Assembly (NCBI GenBank): GCA_046304235.1
Contig: JBKCEW010000140.1
Span: forward strand, 1 to 9,665
Source: CANHVK01 sp046304235
GTDB lineage: Bacteria > Bacteroidota > Bacteroidia > Flavobacteriales_D > Crocinitomicaceae
Direction: 5' to 3'
Length of the DNA stretch: 9,665 bases
Shown here: positions 1 to 7,749 of the stretch, one piece after another
Layout: every line of letters begins with the position of its first letter
How positions within the stretch are numbered: position 1 is the first letter of the stretch
Made by a program: the position numbers and the translations under genes
Notes under the pieces: model-generated
The model's database searches: none
Seen by the model: the letters and a program-made list of their open reading frames with translations, nothing else
Told to the model about the DNA's origin: nothing

Positions 1-1180
1 TCCCTACACTTAATAATTCAATTATAAAACTTATGATAGTATTACCTGAACCGTTAACAGTTTGAAATAATACAGAAGTTATACCAAAGATCATAAATGA
101 ACCAACTATGAATTGTAAAATCTCAGTACTTTTTTGAATATATATTTTTTCAGGGTTAATTATTGAGATTAAATATTCCGGATAGAGTAATGCTCCATGG
201 AAGAATAGTATTAATGAACTTATTGTTAAAATTCGAATTCTTTTCTGAATGATTGGAATTTTATCAAATAATTGGGCACCTACATATTGAGAAACGAAAG
301 TTTTGGTTGTTGTGGCAAAACCAATAATTGGAACAAAGGCTAAAAAGTAAATTGCTCTAATATTTTGAGAAACTGTTAATTCAAATTTTCCTATCTGTTC
401 TATCCATGTAAAAAAAACGGTCCATGTGAAAAGCGCTATGAATCCTTGAAAAAATAATGGGGTACCTACAGATAAAATTTCTTTTGTTGCTTTTATGGAA
501 ATTTTTAGAGTTCTAAATATTTGATATTCATTTCTACTCTTATCAAAAAAGATATAAATAAATAAAAATAGCATGCCTAAAAGCTCTGCTGAGCAAGAAG
601 CATATGCAGCACCCTTCAAACCTAATGGAGGTATTAATCCTCCTCCAAAGATGAACCAGTAACCAAAAATGACATTTGAAAAAGCAATGATCACAGCTGC
701 TACAAGTACAACCCAAGTTTTTCCAATAGCTAATAAAAATGATTGGATAGGTAAACTGATTATAGCAAAAAAAAGTGCAAAACTTCGAATTTTAATAAAC
801 TCTGATTGCGCTTGAGCTAAATCTAAATGTTTTGAATAATAGGGTAGTAGCACCGGCATCAAAAAATAAGCAATACTAAACAGTATTACAACCAAACCAG
901 TTAGCACATAGAAAGAACTAGAAAATATATTTTTCATTTCTTTTAGTCTGTTTTGGCCAATTCTTCGTGCAAAAAGTATTTGAATACCATCAGCCATCCC
1001 AGATAATGCAAAGAATAATGTAACATAAATTAATCCTGCGTTTCCGCTCGCGTCAAAAGCTATTGTACTGTGTCTACTTAAAAATGCAGCATCAGTTATA
1101 AGGACTATCGATTGAATAAAAGATGAAAACATTAAAGGCAATGCAACCTTTAAAATAGATTTATAACTAAAATCTAACAT
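1..1180 (-). CDS. MATE-family multidrug/metabolite efflux transporter, partial (C-terminus beyond left edge)
   Basis: This is an inner-membrane exporter of the MATE (NorM/DinF-like) family, which expels cationic drugs or metabolites in exchange for Na+ or H+; the substrate cannot be read from sequence. The reverse strand is open for 393 codons from ATG at 1178-1180 to the window edge. MATE proteins are usually about 440-460 residues, so roughly the last 50-65 are missing. The translation is dominated by hydrophobic helices (about residues 8-33, 48-70, 87-113, 133-151, 155-179, 190-212, 235-259, 275-292, 314-338, 355-375). Family-like motifs are GMADGIQ near 61, GLKGAAYAS near 187, PIIGFATTTKTFVSQYVGAQ at 284-303 and NGSGNT near 376, the second-half counterpart of the first. 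The ATG starts one base after the stop of the upstream methyltransferase gene, and an in-frame TAG lies two codons before it, so this is the first possible start. The arrangement suggests co-transcription and translational coupling. No frameshift is seen. Family assignment is firm; the subfamily is not. Confidence 0.9.
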   Translation of the reverse strand, partial: MLDFSYKSILKVALPLMFSSFIQSIVLITDAAFLSRHSTIAFDASGNAGLIYVTLFFALSGMADGIQILFARRIGQNRLKEMKNIFSSSFYVLTGLVVILFSIAYFLMPVLLPYYSKHLDLAQAQSEFIKIRSFALFFAIISLPIQSFLLAIGKTWVVLVAAVIIAFSNVIFGYWFIFGGGLIPPLGLKGAAYASCSAELLGMLFLFIYIFFDKSRNEYQIFRTLKISIKATKEILSVGTPLFFQGFIALFTWTVFFTWIEQIGKFELTVSQNIRAIYFLAFVPIIGFATTTKTFVSQYVGAQLFDKIPIIQKRIRILTISSLILFFHGALLYPEYLISIINPEKIYIQKSTEILQFIVGSFMIFGITSVLFQTVNGSGNTIISFIIELLSVG

Positions 1181-1181
1181 T

Positions 1182-2348
1182 CTATTCTACTTCTATTAAT
1201 AAGCCTTTTAGATATTCACCTTCTGGATGAAAAGCATTAATAGGGTGGTCAGCAGGTTGATGTAATTGTTCTAATATTCTTACTTTTCTACCACTTTCTA
1301 TCGATGCAGCAATGATTGTATTTGTAAAAAGATATTTGTCAACTACTTGAGAACAAGAATAAGTAAAAATTAATCCGCCAGGTTTTATTTGTCTTATTGC
1401 ATGCGCATTTAATCTTTTATACCCTTGAATTGCTTTATGTCTTTTATCTTTATGTTTAGCAAATGCAGGGGGATCAAGTATTATGATGTCATATTCTTCC
1501 GGTAGTTCCTTAATATATTCCATAGTATCTGCAACGATTGATTTATGCTTCTTTTCCATCTTATTCAGAGTAATGTTTGCATCTGTCAATTCAATTGCTT
1601 TTTTTGAGCTATCCAAAGAATGTGCAAATAGTGCCTCACCTGAAATTGCTGATAAACTAAATCCGCCAGAATAACAAAAGGTATTTAAAACTTTTTTTCC
1701 TTTGGCATATTTTTTTAATAGACTTCGGTTTTCTCTTTGATCAATAAAAAAACCGGTTTTCTGACCTGAAATCCAATCTATTTTATAAGCTATTGAATTT
1801 TCGAAAGCAATATGTGGAACAGATACTTCACCAAATAAATATTCATTTTTAATATCTAAACGATTTGGTAATGTATCTGTTGATTTTGAATAAATCGCTA
1901 GTAAATTATTATCAAAGGCAAAAAGTAAAGCCTCCTTAATCAATGGTAATGCTTGATACATACCTAAGCTGTGGCATTGTATTACTGCTACTTTATTATA
2001 ATAATCTATGATTAAACCAGGTAGTAAATCACCTTCACCATGTACTAAACGTACGATATTGTTTTCATCAGTTAAAAGTTGAAGTTTTTTTCTTAAATCT
2101 ACAGCTGATGAGATTCTTTTATTAAAAAATGATTGATTGATTTCCTCATTTTCAAAAGTTAATATTCTAACAGCAATCGTACTTGGTTGAAAATGGCCTT
2201 TAGCAATAAAATTATTATTCCAATCAACAACTTCAACTAAAGATCCTTCTTTTATTTCAGAAGTATCAGAATGTATTGCACCTGAAAAAATCCAAGGATG
2301 AAATCGTTTTGTAGCTTCGGTTTTCGCTTTTTTTAATTGTATTTTCAT
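1182..2348 (-). CDS. rlmI: Class I SAM-dependent rRNA methyltransferase, RlmI-like (23S rRNA m5C)
   Basis: The 388-residue product belongs to the RlmI/COG1092 family of S-adenosylmethionine-dependent 23S rRNA cytosine-5 methyltransferases; E. coli RlmI modifies C1962. The N-terminal part (about 1-75) has the PUA-like RNA-binding pattern, including HPWIFSGAI at 17-25 and EGSLVEVVD at 34-42. A central linker domain follows, with GEGDLLPGLIIDYY at 104-117. The Rossmann methyltransferase domain begins near 190: KTGFFIDQREN at 197-207, SAM-binding motif I NTFCYSGGFSLSA at 222-234, DPPAF at 292-296, and YSCSQ at 330-334, where Cys332 is the expected catalytic nucleophile. The end (HPINAFHPEGEYLKGLL, 368-384) is also family-typical. 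Length matches the family (about 390-400). The ATG at 2346-2348 starts the PUA domain in register and has no Shine-Dalgarno sequence, as usual in Bacteroidota. The gene lies 66 bp downstream of gyrA, behind a hairpin terminator, and directly precedes the MATE gene. The exact target base is inferred from the family and not shown here. Confidence 0.9.
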   Translation of the reverse strand: MKIQLKKAKTEATKRFHPWIFSGAIHSDTSEIKEGSLVEVVDWNNNFIAKGHFQPSTIAVRILTFENEEINQSFFNKRISSAVDLRKKLQLLTDENNIVRLVHGEGDLLPGLIIDYYNKVAVIQCHSLGMYQALPLIKEALLFAFDNNLLAIYSKSTDTLPNRLDIKNEYLFGEVSVPHIAFENSIAYKIDWISGQKTGFFIDQRENRSLLKKYAKGKKVLNTFCYSGGFSLSAISGEALFAHSLDSSKKAIELTDANITLNKMEKKHKSIVADTMEYIKELPEEYDIIILDPPAFAKHKDKRHKAIQGYKRLNAHAIRQIKPGGLIFTYSCSQVVDKYLFTNTIIAASIESGRKVRILEQLHQPADHPINAFHPEGEYLKGLLIEVE

Positions 2349-2362
2349 AGACTTGTTTAAAC

Positions 2363-2395
2363 AAAAAAACTATGCCAAAAATTGACATAGTTTTT
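2363..2395 (-). terminator. Intrinsic terminator downstream of gyrA
   Basis: On the reverse strand a 12-bp stem (arms 2384-2395 and 2365-2376, one G-T wobble) closes a 7-base loop at 2377-2383. Its 3' arm runs into an uninterrupted T stretch. The hairpin starts 20 bases after the gyrA stop codon and ends 15 bases before the rlmI start. The stem is A/T-rich apart from a short CTATG(T/C)C core, so read-through into rlmI and the MATE gene is possible. Confidence 0.7.
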
Positions 2396-2414
2396 AATAT
2401 TTTAATTTTATTAA

Positions 2415-4955
2415 TTAATCTTCTGTTGGAGTTTCTACTTCTCCAGAAGTTTCAGAATCTAATAAGTTTTCATCGATGATGTCTTCATCTTCCTCCTCAC
2501 TTCTTGGAACTCTTGCAACTGCAGCAATTGCAGCATTTCCTTTTAAGTTGATTAAACGAACTCCTTGAGCAGCTCTTCCAAGCACACGTAAGGAATCAAC
2601 GTGCATTCTGATGGTAACTCCAGATCGGGTAATGATCATTAAATCATCTTCATCAGTAACATTTTTAATTGCTAATAATGGTCCCGTTTTATCTGTAATA
2701 TTTAATGTTTTAACACCTTTTCCACCACGGTTTGTAATTCTGTAAATTGGTTCTCCATCTTCAGGATCATTTAAATAAGAACGTTTTCCATAACCATTTT
2801 CAGAAACAACCATAACAGTAGAAGTGTTATCTTTTACGCAAACCATTCCAATTACTTCATCGTGTTCTTCAACCATATTAACACCTCTTACACCAGAAGC
2901 ATTTCTACCCATTGGTCGAACTTTTTCTTCATTGAATCTAATTGCTCTTCCTGATTTTGTTGCTAAAACAATTTCATTTGTACCATCTGTTAATTTCGCT
3001 TCTAATAATTCATCATTATCACGAATTGTGATGGCGTTTATACCATTTGCTCTTGGGCGAGAATATGCTTCTAAAGAAGTTTTTTTGATGATACCTTCTT
3101 TTGTACACATGATGATAAAGTTATTATCTACATATTCTTTATCTGTTAAATCTTGAACCTTAACATATGCTTTGATTTTGTCATCTTGTTCAATATTCAA
3201 CAAGTTTTGTATAGCTCTTCCTTTTGCAACTTTATTACCTTCAGGAATTTCAAATACACGCATCCAAAAACACTTGCCTTTTTCAGTGAAAATTAAGAGA
3301 TAATTATGGTTCGTTGCAACAAATAAATGCTCTAAAAAGTCTTTATCACGTGTGGTAGATCCTTTAGAACCCATTCCACCGCGATTTTGAACTTTATATT
3401 CATTTAAAAGTGTACGTTTAATATAACCAGCATGAGAAATAGTTACCACTACTTCTTCATCTGGAATTAAATCTTCCATACGCATTTCACTAGCAGAATA
3501 TTCAATTCTAGACATGCGCTTATCTCCATATTTTTCTTTTACGTAAATCAATTCATCTTTAATGATTTGCATACGTCGTTCTTCATTTGCAAGAATGTCT
3601 TTTAAGTCAGCAATTAATGCCATTAAATCAGCATATTCAGCACGTAATTTATCTTGTTCAAGTCCTGTTAATTGACGCAATCTCATTTCAACAATTGCAC
3701 GAGATTGAATGTCAGATAAATTAAATCTAGCAATTAGACTCTCTCTCGCTGCTTCAGGACTTTTAGAAGCACGGATAATTTTAATTACTTCATCAATATT
3801 GTCTGAAGCTATAATTAAACCTTCTAGTATATGCGCTCTTTCTTCCGCTTTTCTTAAATCAAACTTAGTTCTTCTGATTATAACTTCGTGTCTGAAATCA
3901 ATGAAATTTGAAATTAAATCTTTCAAATTAACCAACATTGGTCTACCGCTAATCAGACATATATTATTGACTGAAAAAGAAGTTTGTAATGAAGTGAATT
4001 TGTATAATTTATTCAATACTACATTTGATATTGCGTCTCTTTTTAATTCAAAAACGATACGCATACCATTCCTATCAGATTCATCTCTTATGTCTGATAT
4101 TCCTTCTAATTTTTTATCGTTAACTAATTCAGCTGCTTTTTTGATTAACTCTGCTTTATTAACTTGATAAGGTATTTCAGTAACGATGATTTGTTCGCGA
4201 CCATTTGATTCTTCAATTTCTGCTTTAGCTCTAATTACAATCCTACCTTTACCTGTTAAAAAAGCTTCTTTTACACCTTCATATCCATAAATTATACCTC
4301 CAGTTGGAAAGTCAGGTGCTTTTACATAATTTAATAATTCCTCTACTTCAATTTCTTTGTTGTCAACATACGCTATACAACCATCTACTACTTCACTTAA
4401 ATTATGCGGAGCCATATTGGTAGCCATACCAACGGCAATACCAGAAGCTCCATTTATTAATAAATTGGGGATTTTAGTAGGTAAAACAGTTGGCTCTTCT
4501 AAACTATCGTCAAAGTTGGGAGTGAAATCAATAGTCTCTTTTTCTAGGTCATCTAGCATTTCCTCTGCTATTTTTCTAAGTCTAGCTTCGGTATAACGCA
4601 TCGCTGCAGGACTATCTCCATCGACTGATCCAAAGTTTCCTTGTCCATCAACTAATGGGTATCTTAATGACCAAGGCTGAGCCATACGAACCATAGTATC
4701 GTAAACAGAACTATCACCGTGTGGGTGATACTTCCCTAATACTTCACCTACAATTCTTGCTGATTTTTTGTGCGGACGGTTTGAAAAAACGCCAAGTTCT
4801 TGCATTCCAAACAATACACGTCTGTGTACAGGTTTGAAACCATCTCTAATATCTGGGAGAGCTCTAGAAACAATGACTGACATTGAATAATCAATGTATG
4901 CACTTTTCATTTCATCCTCAATATTTATCTGAATTATTTTTTCCCCATCTTCCAT
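2415..4955 (-). CDS. gyrA: DNA gyrase subunit A
   Basis: GyrA is the DNA-cleaving and rejoining subunit of the A2B2 type II topoisomerase that adds negative supercoils using ATP hydrolysed by GyrB. The 846-residue product is full length. The breakage-reunion domain (about 1-500) carries RALPDIRDGFKPVHRR (31-46), the quinolone-interaction region HPHGDSSVYD (77-86) and the catalytic tyrosine Y121 in AAMRYTE. S82 and D86 align with E. coli S83 and D87, both the quinolone-sensitive type. The C-terminal DNA-wrapping beta-pinwheel (about 500-812) has its blade-1 GyrA box as QNRGGMG at 523-529, a departure from the E. coli form QRRGGKG, while a good RGGKG motif occurs at 743-747. The protein ends in a strongly acidic tail (819-846, 14 Asp/Glu of 28). 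The pinwheel and box identify GyrA over ParC. The ATG at 4953-4955 gives the expected N-terminus (KIIQINIEDEMKSAYIDYSM). It is divergent from clpC across 220 bp; a terminator follows. Confidence 0.98.
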   Translation of the reverse strand: MEDGEKIIQINIEDEMKSAYIDYSMSVIVSRALPDIRDGFKPVHRRVLFGMQELGVFSNRPHKKSARIVGEVLGKYHPHGDSSVYDTMVRMAQPWSLRYPLVDGQGNFGSVDGDSPAAMRYTEARLRKIAEEMLDDLEKETIDFTPNFDDSLEEPTVLPTKIPNLLINGASGIAVGMATNMAPHNLSEVVDGCIAYVDNKEIEVEELLNYVKAPDFPTGGIIYGYEGVKEAFLTGKGRIVIRAKAEIEESNGREQIIVTEIPYQVNKAELIKKAAELVNDKKLEGISDIRDESDRNGMRIVFELKRDAISNVVLNKLYKFTSLQTSFSVNNICLISGRPMLVNLKDLISNFIDFRHEVIIRRTKFDLRKAEERAHILEGLIIASDNIDEVIKIIRASKSPEAARESLIARFNLSDIQSRAIVEMRLRQLTGLEQDKLRAEYADLMALIADLKDILANEERRMQIIKDELIYVKEKYGDKRMSRIEYSASEMRMEDLIPDEEVVVTISHAGYIKRTLLNEYKVQNRGGMGSKGSTTRDKDFLEHLFVATNHNYLLIFTEKGKCFWMRVFEIPEGNKVAKGRAIQNLLNIEQDDKIKAYVKVQDLTDKEYVDNNFIIMCTKEGIIKKTSLEAYSRPRANGINAITIRDNDELLEAKLTDGTNEIVLATKSGRAIRFNEEKVRPMGRNASGVRGVNMVEEHDEVIGMVCVKDNTSTVMVVSENGYGKRSYLNDPEDGEPIYRITNRGGKGVKTLNITDKTGPLLAIKNVTDEDDLMIITRSGVTIRMHVDSLRVLGRAAQGVRLINLKGNAAIAAVARVPRSEEEDEDIIDENLLDSETSGEVETPTED

Positions 4956-5175
4956 GTTATCAATCTGATATGATTAGTAAATTGTTTATTTTTGTTTCTT
5001 AAATAAGACCTCGAAGATAATGATTTAATGCTTTTAAATAGGATAGAGTAGTCTATACTTACTAACAAAAACGTGTGAAAATTTGATGTTTTAATGTTAG
5101 TTATTAACAATTATAAAAATTACTTTTGTTTTGAATGAACTATTTGTTTATTTGATGTTATTAAATTAACTTTTT
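4956..5175. promoter_or_regulatory. Divergent gyrA-clpC control region
   Basis: This 220-bp AT-rich non-coding segment must hold the start signals of both leftward gyrA and rightward clpC. Its longest plausible open frame is about 10 codons (4970-5002), judged not a gene. It contains several TTTG words, two 10-base direct repeats (4982-4991 with 5144-5153; 5081-5090 with 5150-5159) and a 5-bp inverted repeat TGTTA-N5-TAACA at 5095-5109. I found no clean TAnnTTTG element on the gyrA strand. Neither start codon has a Shine-Dalgarno sequence. No CIRCE-type or other known heat-shock operator was recognised upstream of clpC. Confidence 0.6.
5121..5154 (+). promoter_or_regulatory. Candidate clpC promoter(s), Bacteroidota sigma-ABfr type
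   Basis: The Bacteroidota housekeeping promoter has TTTG (or TTG) near -33 and TAnnTTTG near -7. TACTTTTG at 5121-5128 matches the -7 element exactly but has no clear -33 partner. Alternatively, the TTTG at 5125-5128 could be a -33 element for the near-match TTTATTTG at 5147-5154 (one mismatch, 18-base gap), giving a leader of about 15 bases before the clpC ATG. In such AT-rich DNA either could be a chance match. Confidence 0.35.
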
Positions 5176-7698
5176 ATGGAAGCAAAATTTTCTCCTAGGG
5201 TAAAAGATGTAATAGGTTATAGTAGGGAAGAAGCTTTAAGGCTTGGGAATGAGTTTATTGCAGTGGAGCATGTTTTGCTTGGAATCATCCGTCAAGGAGA
5301 TAGTACCGCTTGTAAGTTGCTTTATTCTTTTAATTTAGATTTAGAAAAAATCAAAATAGAGTTGGATATGGGTTTAAAAAGAAATACCCATCCAGTATCG
5401 GAGTTGAATGCTAATATACCGTTAGTTAAACAGGCTGAAAAAGTACTTAAAAAATCTTTTTTGGAAGCAAAACTTTCTAAAAGTGAACAGATTGGTACAG
5501 AACATTTACTTCTATCTATTCTTAGAGAGGAGGATTGTGTGGCTACTTCAATTTTAAATAAGTATGGTATCATATATGATATTGTAAGAGATGAGTTAGA
5601 TAATATGATGAAAAACGAAAATTTACCAAGAGCTGAGTTTCCTGGATCTTCCGATGAAGAGGGGGAAAACTTTGGTGCAGCGCAAAGAAAAAGTGCTGAT
5701 CCTAAATCCAAAACTCCCGTTTTGGATAATTTCGGGAGAGATTTGACAAAAATGGCTGAGCAAGGTCGTCTTGATCCAATAGTTGGTCGTGAAACCGAAA
5801 TTGAGCGAGTTAGTCAAATCTTATCAAGAAGAAAAAAGAATAATCCTATCTTAATCGGTGAACCAGGTGTAGGAAAGAGCGCTATAGCAGAAGGTCTTGC
5901 TTTGCGCATAGTTCAAAGAAAAGTATCTAGAATTTTATTCAATAAAAGAATAGTTTCTCTTGATTTAGCTTCTTTAGTTGCAGGAACAAAATATCGTGGA
6001 CAATTTGAGGAGAGAATGAAAGCTGTCATGGCTGAAATTGAAAAAAATCCAGATATCATTCTTTTTATAGATGAAATTCACACTATTATTGGTGCTGGTG
6101 GTGCTAGTGGTTCATTAGATGCTTCAAATATGTTTAAGCCTGCTTTGGCTAGAGGTGAGATGCAAGTGATTGGAGCTACAACCTTAGATGAATATAGACA
6201 GTATATAGAAAAAGATGGTGCTCTTGAAAGACGTTTTCAAAAAGTAATTATTGATCCAACTACAGTTGAGGAAACTATTCAAATTTTGAATAACATCAAA
6301 GAAAAATACGAGGATCATCATATGGTTACTTTTACACCAGAAGCTATTTCTGCATGTGTAAAACTTACAGATAGATATATTAGTGACAGACACTTACCTG
6401 ATAAAGCTATAGATGCTTTAGATGAAGTTGGATCGAGAGTGCATATTACCAATATCAATGTTCCTAAAGAAATCATTGAAATTGAAGCCCAAATTGAAGC
6501 TTTAAAGGAAAAGAAAAATGAGGTGATTAAATCTCAACAGTACGAAGAAGCTGCTAAATTAAGAGATGACGAGCGAAAATTACAAGATAGTTTAGAGGTA
6601 GAAAAAAAGAAATGGGAGGAAGAAAGTAAAATTCATAGAGTTCAAGTTACGGAAGATAATGTTGCTGAAGTTGTATCTATGATGTGTGGAATCCCTGTAA
6701 CTAGAGTTGCACAAAAAGAAAGTGGTCGCTTAGTTAACATGGGGGATGAACTTAAAGGTAAAGTTATTGGTCAAGATGAAGCTGTTGAGAAAGTGGTTAA
6801 AGCCATTCAACGTAATAGAGCCGGTTTGAAAGACCCGAATAAGCCAATTGGTTCTTTTTTCTTTTTAGGCCCTACAGGTGTTGGTAAAACACAACTAGCA
6901 AAAGTTTTAGCTAAATATTTATTCGATTCTGAAGAATCTTTGATTCGAATAGATATGTCTGAATATATGGAGAAATTTTCGATCTCTCGTTTGGTAGGAG
7001 CGCCTCCAGGATATGTAGGTTATGAAGAAGGTGGACAGTTGACTGAAAAAGTTCGTCGTAAGCCATATTCGATTATTTTACTAGATGAGATAGAGAAAGC
7101 ACATCCAGATGTATTCAACTTGTTGTTACAAGTTTTAGATGACGGACACATGACTGATGGTCTTGGAAGAAAAATTGATTTTAAAAATACGATTTTGATT
7201 ATGACATCAAACATTGGTGCTCGTCAATTAGCTGATTTTGGAACGGGTGTTGGTTTTGGTACTAAATCACAAAGTGAACAAAAGGATGAAAACAGTAAAG
7301 TGGTTATTCAAAATGCTTTAAGAAAGGCTTTTTCTCCTGAATTCTTAAACAGAGTAGATGATATGATCATGTTTAAATCTCTTTCAAGAGAAGATATTCA
7401 TAAGATCATTGATTTAGAGTTGATTAAGCTTTATGGTCGTATTAATTCTCTAGGTTATCATGTTGAATTAACTGATAAAGCAAAAGATTTTATTTGTGAG
7501 AAAGGTTATGATGAAAAATATGGTGCTAGACCATTGAAAAGAGCAATTCAAAAATTCATTGAAGATCCACTTGCTGAAGAAATTATCAAATCAAATTTAA
7601 AAGAAGGTGATTCTATTAAACTTGATTTAGAAGATGCAGCAGATAAATTAATTGTAGTAATATCAGGCTCTGGTAAAACTAAAGCAAAATCGAAATAA
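5176..7698 (+). CDS. clpC: ATP-dependent Clp protease ATP-binding subunit ClpC
   Basis: This 840-residue Hsp100/AAA+ unfoldase forms hexamers that thread substrates into ClpP in the cytoplasm. In order: a Clp N-domain with two repeats (about 1-145); an acidic linker (158-182); AAA+ D1 with Walker A GEPGVGKS (228-235), pore loop KYRG (272-275), Walker B ILFIDE (295-300) and arginine fingers R352/R353; a short middle coiled coil with a UVR-like motif QQYEEAAKLRDDE (454-466); and AAA+ D2 with Walker A GPTGVGKT (565-572), pore loop GYVGYEEGG (612-620), Walker B IILLDE (633-638) and sensor-2 GARPLKR (783-789). VGF at 692-694 sits where the ClpP-docking loop is expected. The short middle domain plus this loop favours ClpC over the disaggregase ClpB. 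Ser for Thr in the first Walker A is conservative. The ATG at 5176-5178 begins the N-domain (KFSPRVKDVI) directly. The gene stands alone, divergent from gyrA and followed by a terminator. ClpP is not encoded in the window. Confidence 0.96.
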   Translation: MEAKFSPRVKDVIGYSREEALRLGNEFIAVEHVLLGIIRQGDSTACKLLYSFNLDLEKIKIELDMGLKRNTHPVSELNANIPLVKQAEKVLKKSFLEAKLSKSEQIGTEHLLLSILREEDCVATSILNKYGIIYDIVRDELDNMMKNENLPRAEFPGSSDEEGENFGAAQRKSADPKSKTPVLDNFGRDLTKMAEQGRLDPIVGRETEIERVSQILSRRKKNNPILIGEPGVGKSAIAEGLALRIVQRKVSRILFNKRIVSLDLASLVAGTKYRGQFEERMKAVMAEIEKNPDIILFIDEIHTIIGAGGASGSLDASNMFKPALARGEMQVIGATTLDEYRQYIEKDGALERRFQKVIIDPTTVEETIQILNNIKEKYEDHHMVTFTPEAISACVKLTDRYISDRHLPDKAIDALDEVGSRVHITNINVPKEIIEIEAQIEALKEKKNEVIKSQQYEEAAKLRDDERKLQDSLEVEKKKWEEESKIHRVQVTEDNVAEVVSMMCGIPVTRVAQKESGRLVNMGDELKGKVIGQDEAVEKVVKAIQRNRAGLKDPNKPIGSFFFLGPTGVGKTQLAKVLAKYLFDSEESLIRIDMSEYMEKFSISRLVGAPPGYVGYEEGGQLTEKVRRKPYSIILLDEIEKAHPDVFNLLLQVLDDGHMTDGLGRKIDFKNTILIMTSNIGARQLADFGTGVGFGTKSQSEQKDENSKVVIQNALRKAFSPEFLNRVDDMIMFKSLSREDIHKIIDLELIKLYGRINSLGYHVELTDKAKDFICEKGYDEKYGARPLKRAIQKFIEDPLAEEIIKSNLKEGDSIKLDLEDAADKLIVVISGSGKTKAKSK

Positions 7699-7720
7699 TA
7701 ATTTCTTTATACTAATTTTG

Positions 7721-7749
7721 AAAGGGTGAAATTTACTTCACCCTTTTTT
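7721..7749 (+). terminator. Intrinsic terminator of clpC in the convergent gap
   Basis: A perfect 10-bp stem (AAAGGGTGAA at 7721-7730, TTCACCCTTT at 7737-7746) with a 6-base loop is followed by more T residues and an A/T tail. It begins 22 bases after the clpC stop. The T tract overlaps the stop codon (7748-7750) of the opposing protease gene. Read leftward, the same hairpin follows that gene's stop immediately but has only a short T run, so it may act in both directions with a rightward bias. Confidence 0.85.

Noticed and set aside
3709..4167. A 152-codon rightward open frame antisense to gyrA.
   Set aside because: It lies wholly inside highly conserved gyrA coding sequence and its translation has no recognisable domain; it is a shadow of codon use.
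2415..4955. Topoisomerase IV subunit ParC as the identity of the 846-residue protein.
   Set aside because: A full pinwheel with RGG box motifs and the HPHGDSSVYD region fit GyrA; ParC proteins have a reduced C-terminal domain without the box.
4987..4994. TATTTTTG, an exact TAnnTTTG match on the plus strand, as the clpC promoter.
   Set aside because: It would give a leader of about 175 bases and its -33 element would lie near the gyrA start without a clear TTTG. Candidates closer to clpC are more plausible.
4970..5002. A 10-codon open frame (MISKLFIFVS) upstream of clpC as a leader peptide.
   Set aside because: It is very short, has no ribosome binding signal, no attenuator-like hairpin after it, and lies about 170 bases from clpC. 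Such frames are expected by chance.
5176..7698. ClpB disaggregase as the identity of the rightward ATPase.
   Set aside because: ClpB has a middle coiled-coil domain of over 100 residues and lacks a ClpP-docking loop; this protein has a short UVR-like middle segment and a VGF loop.
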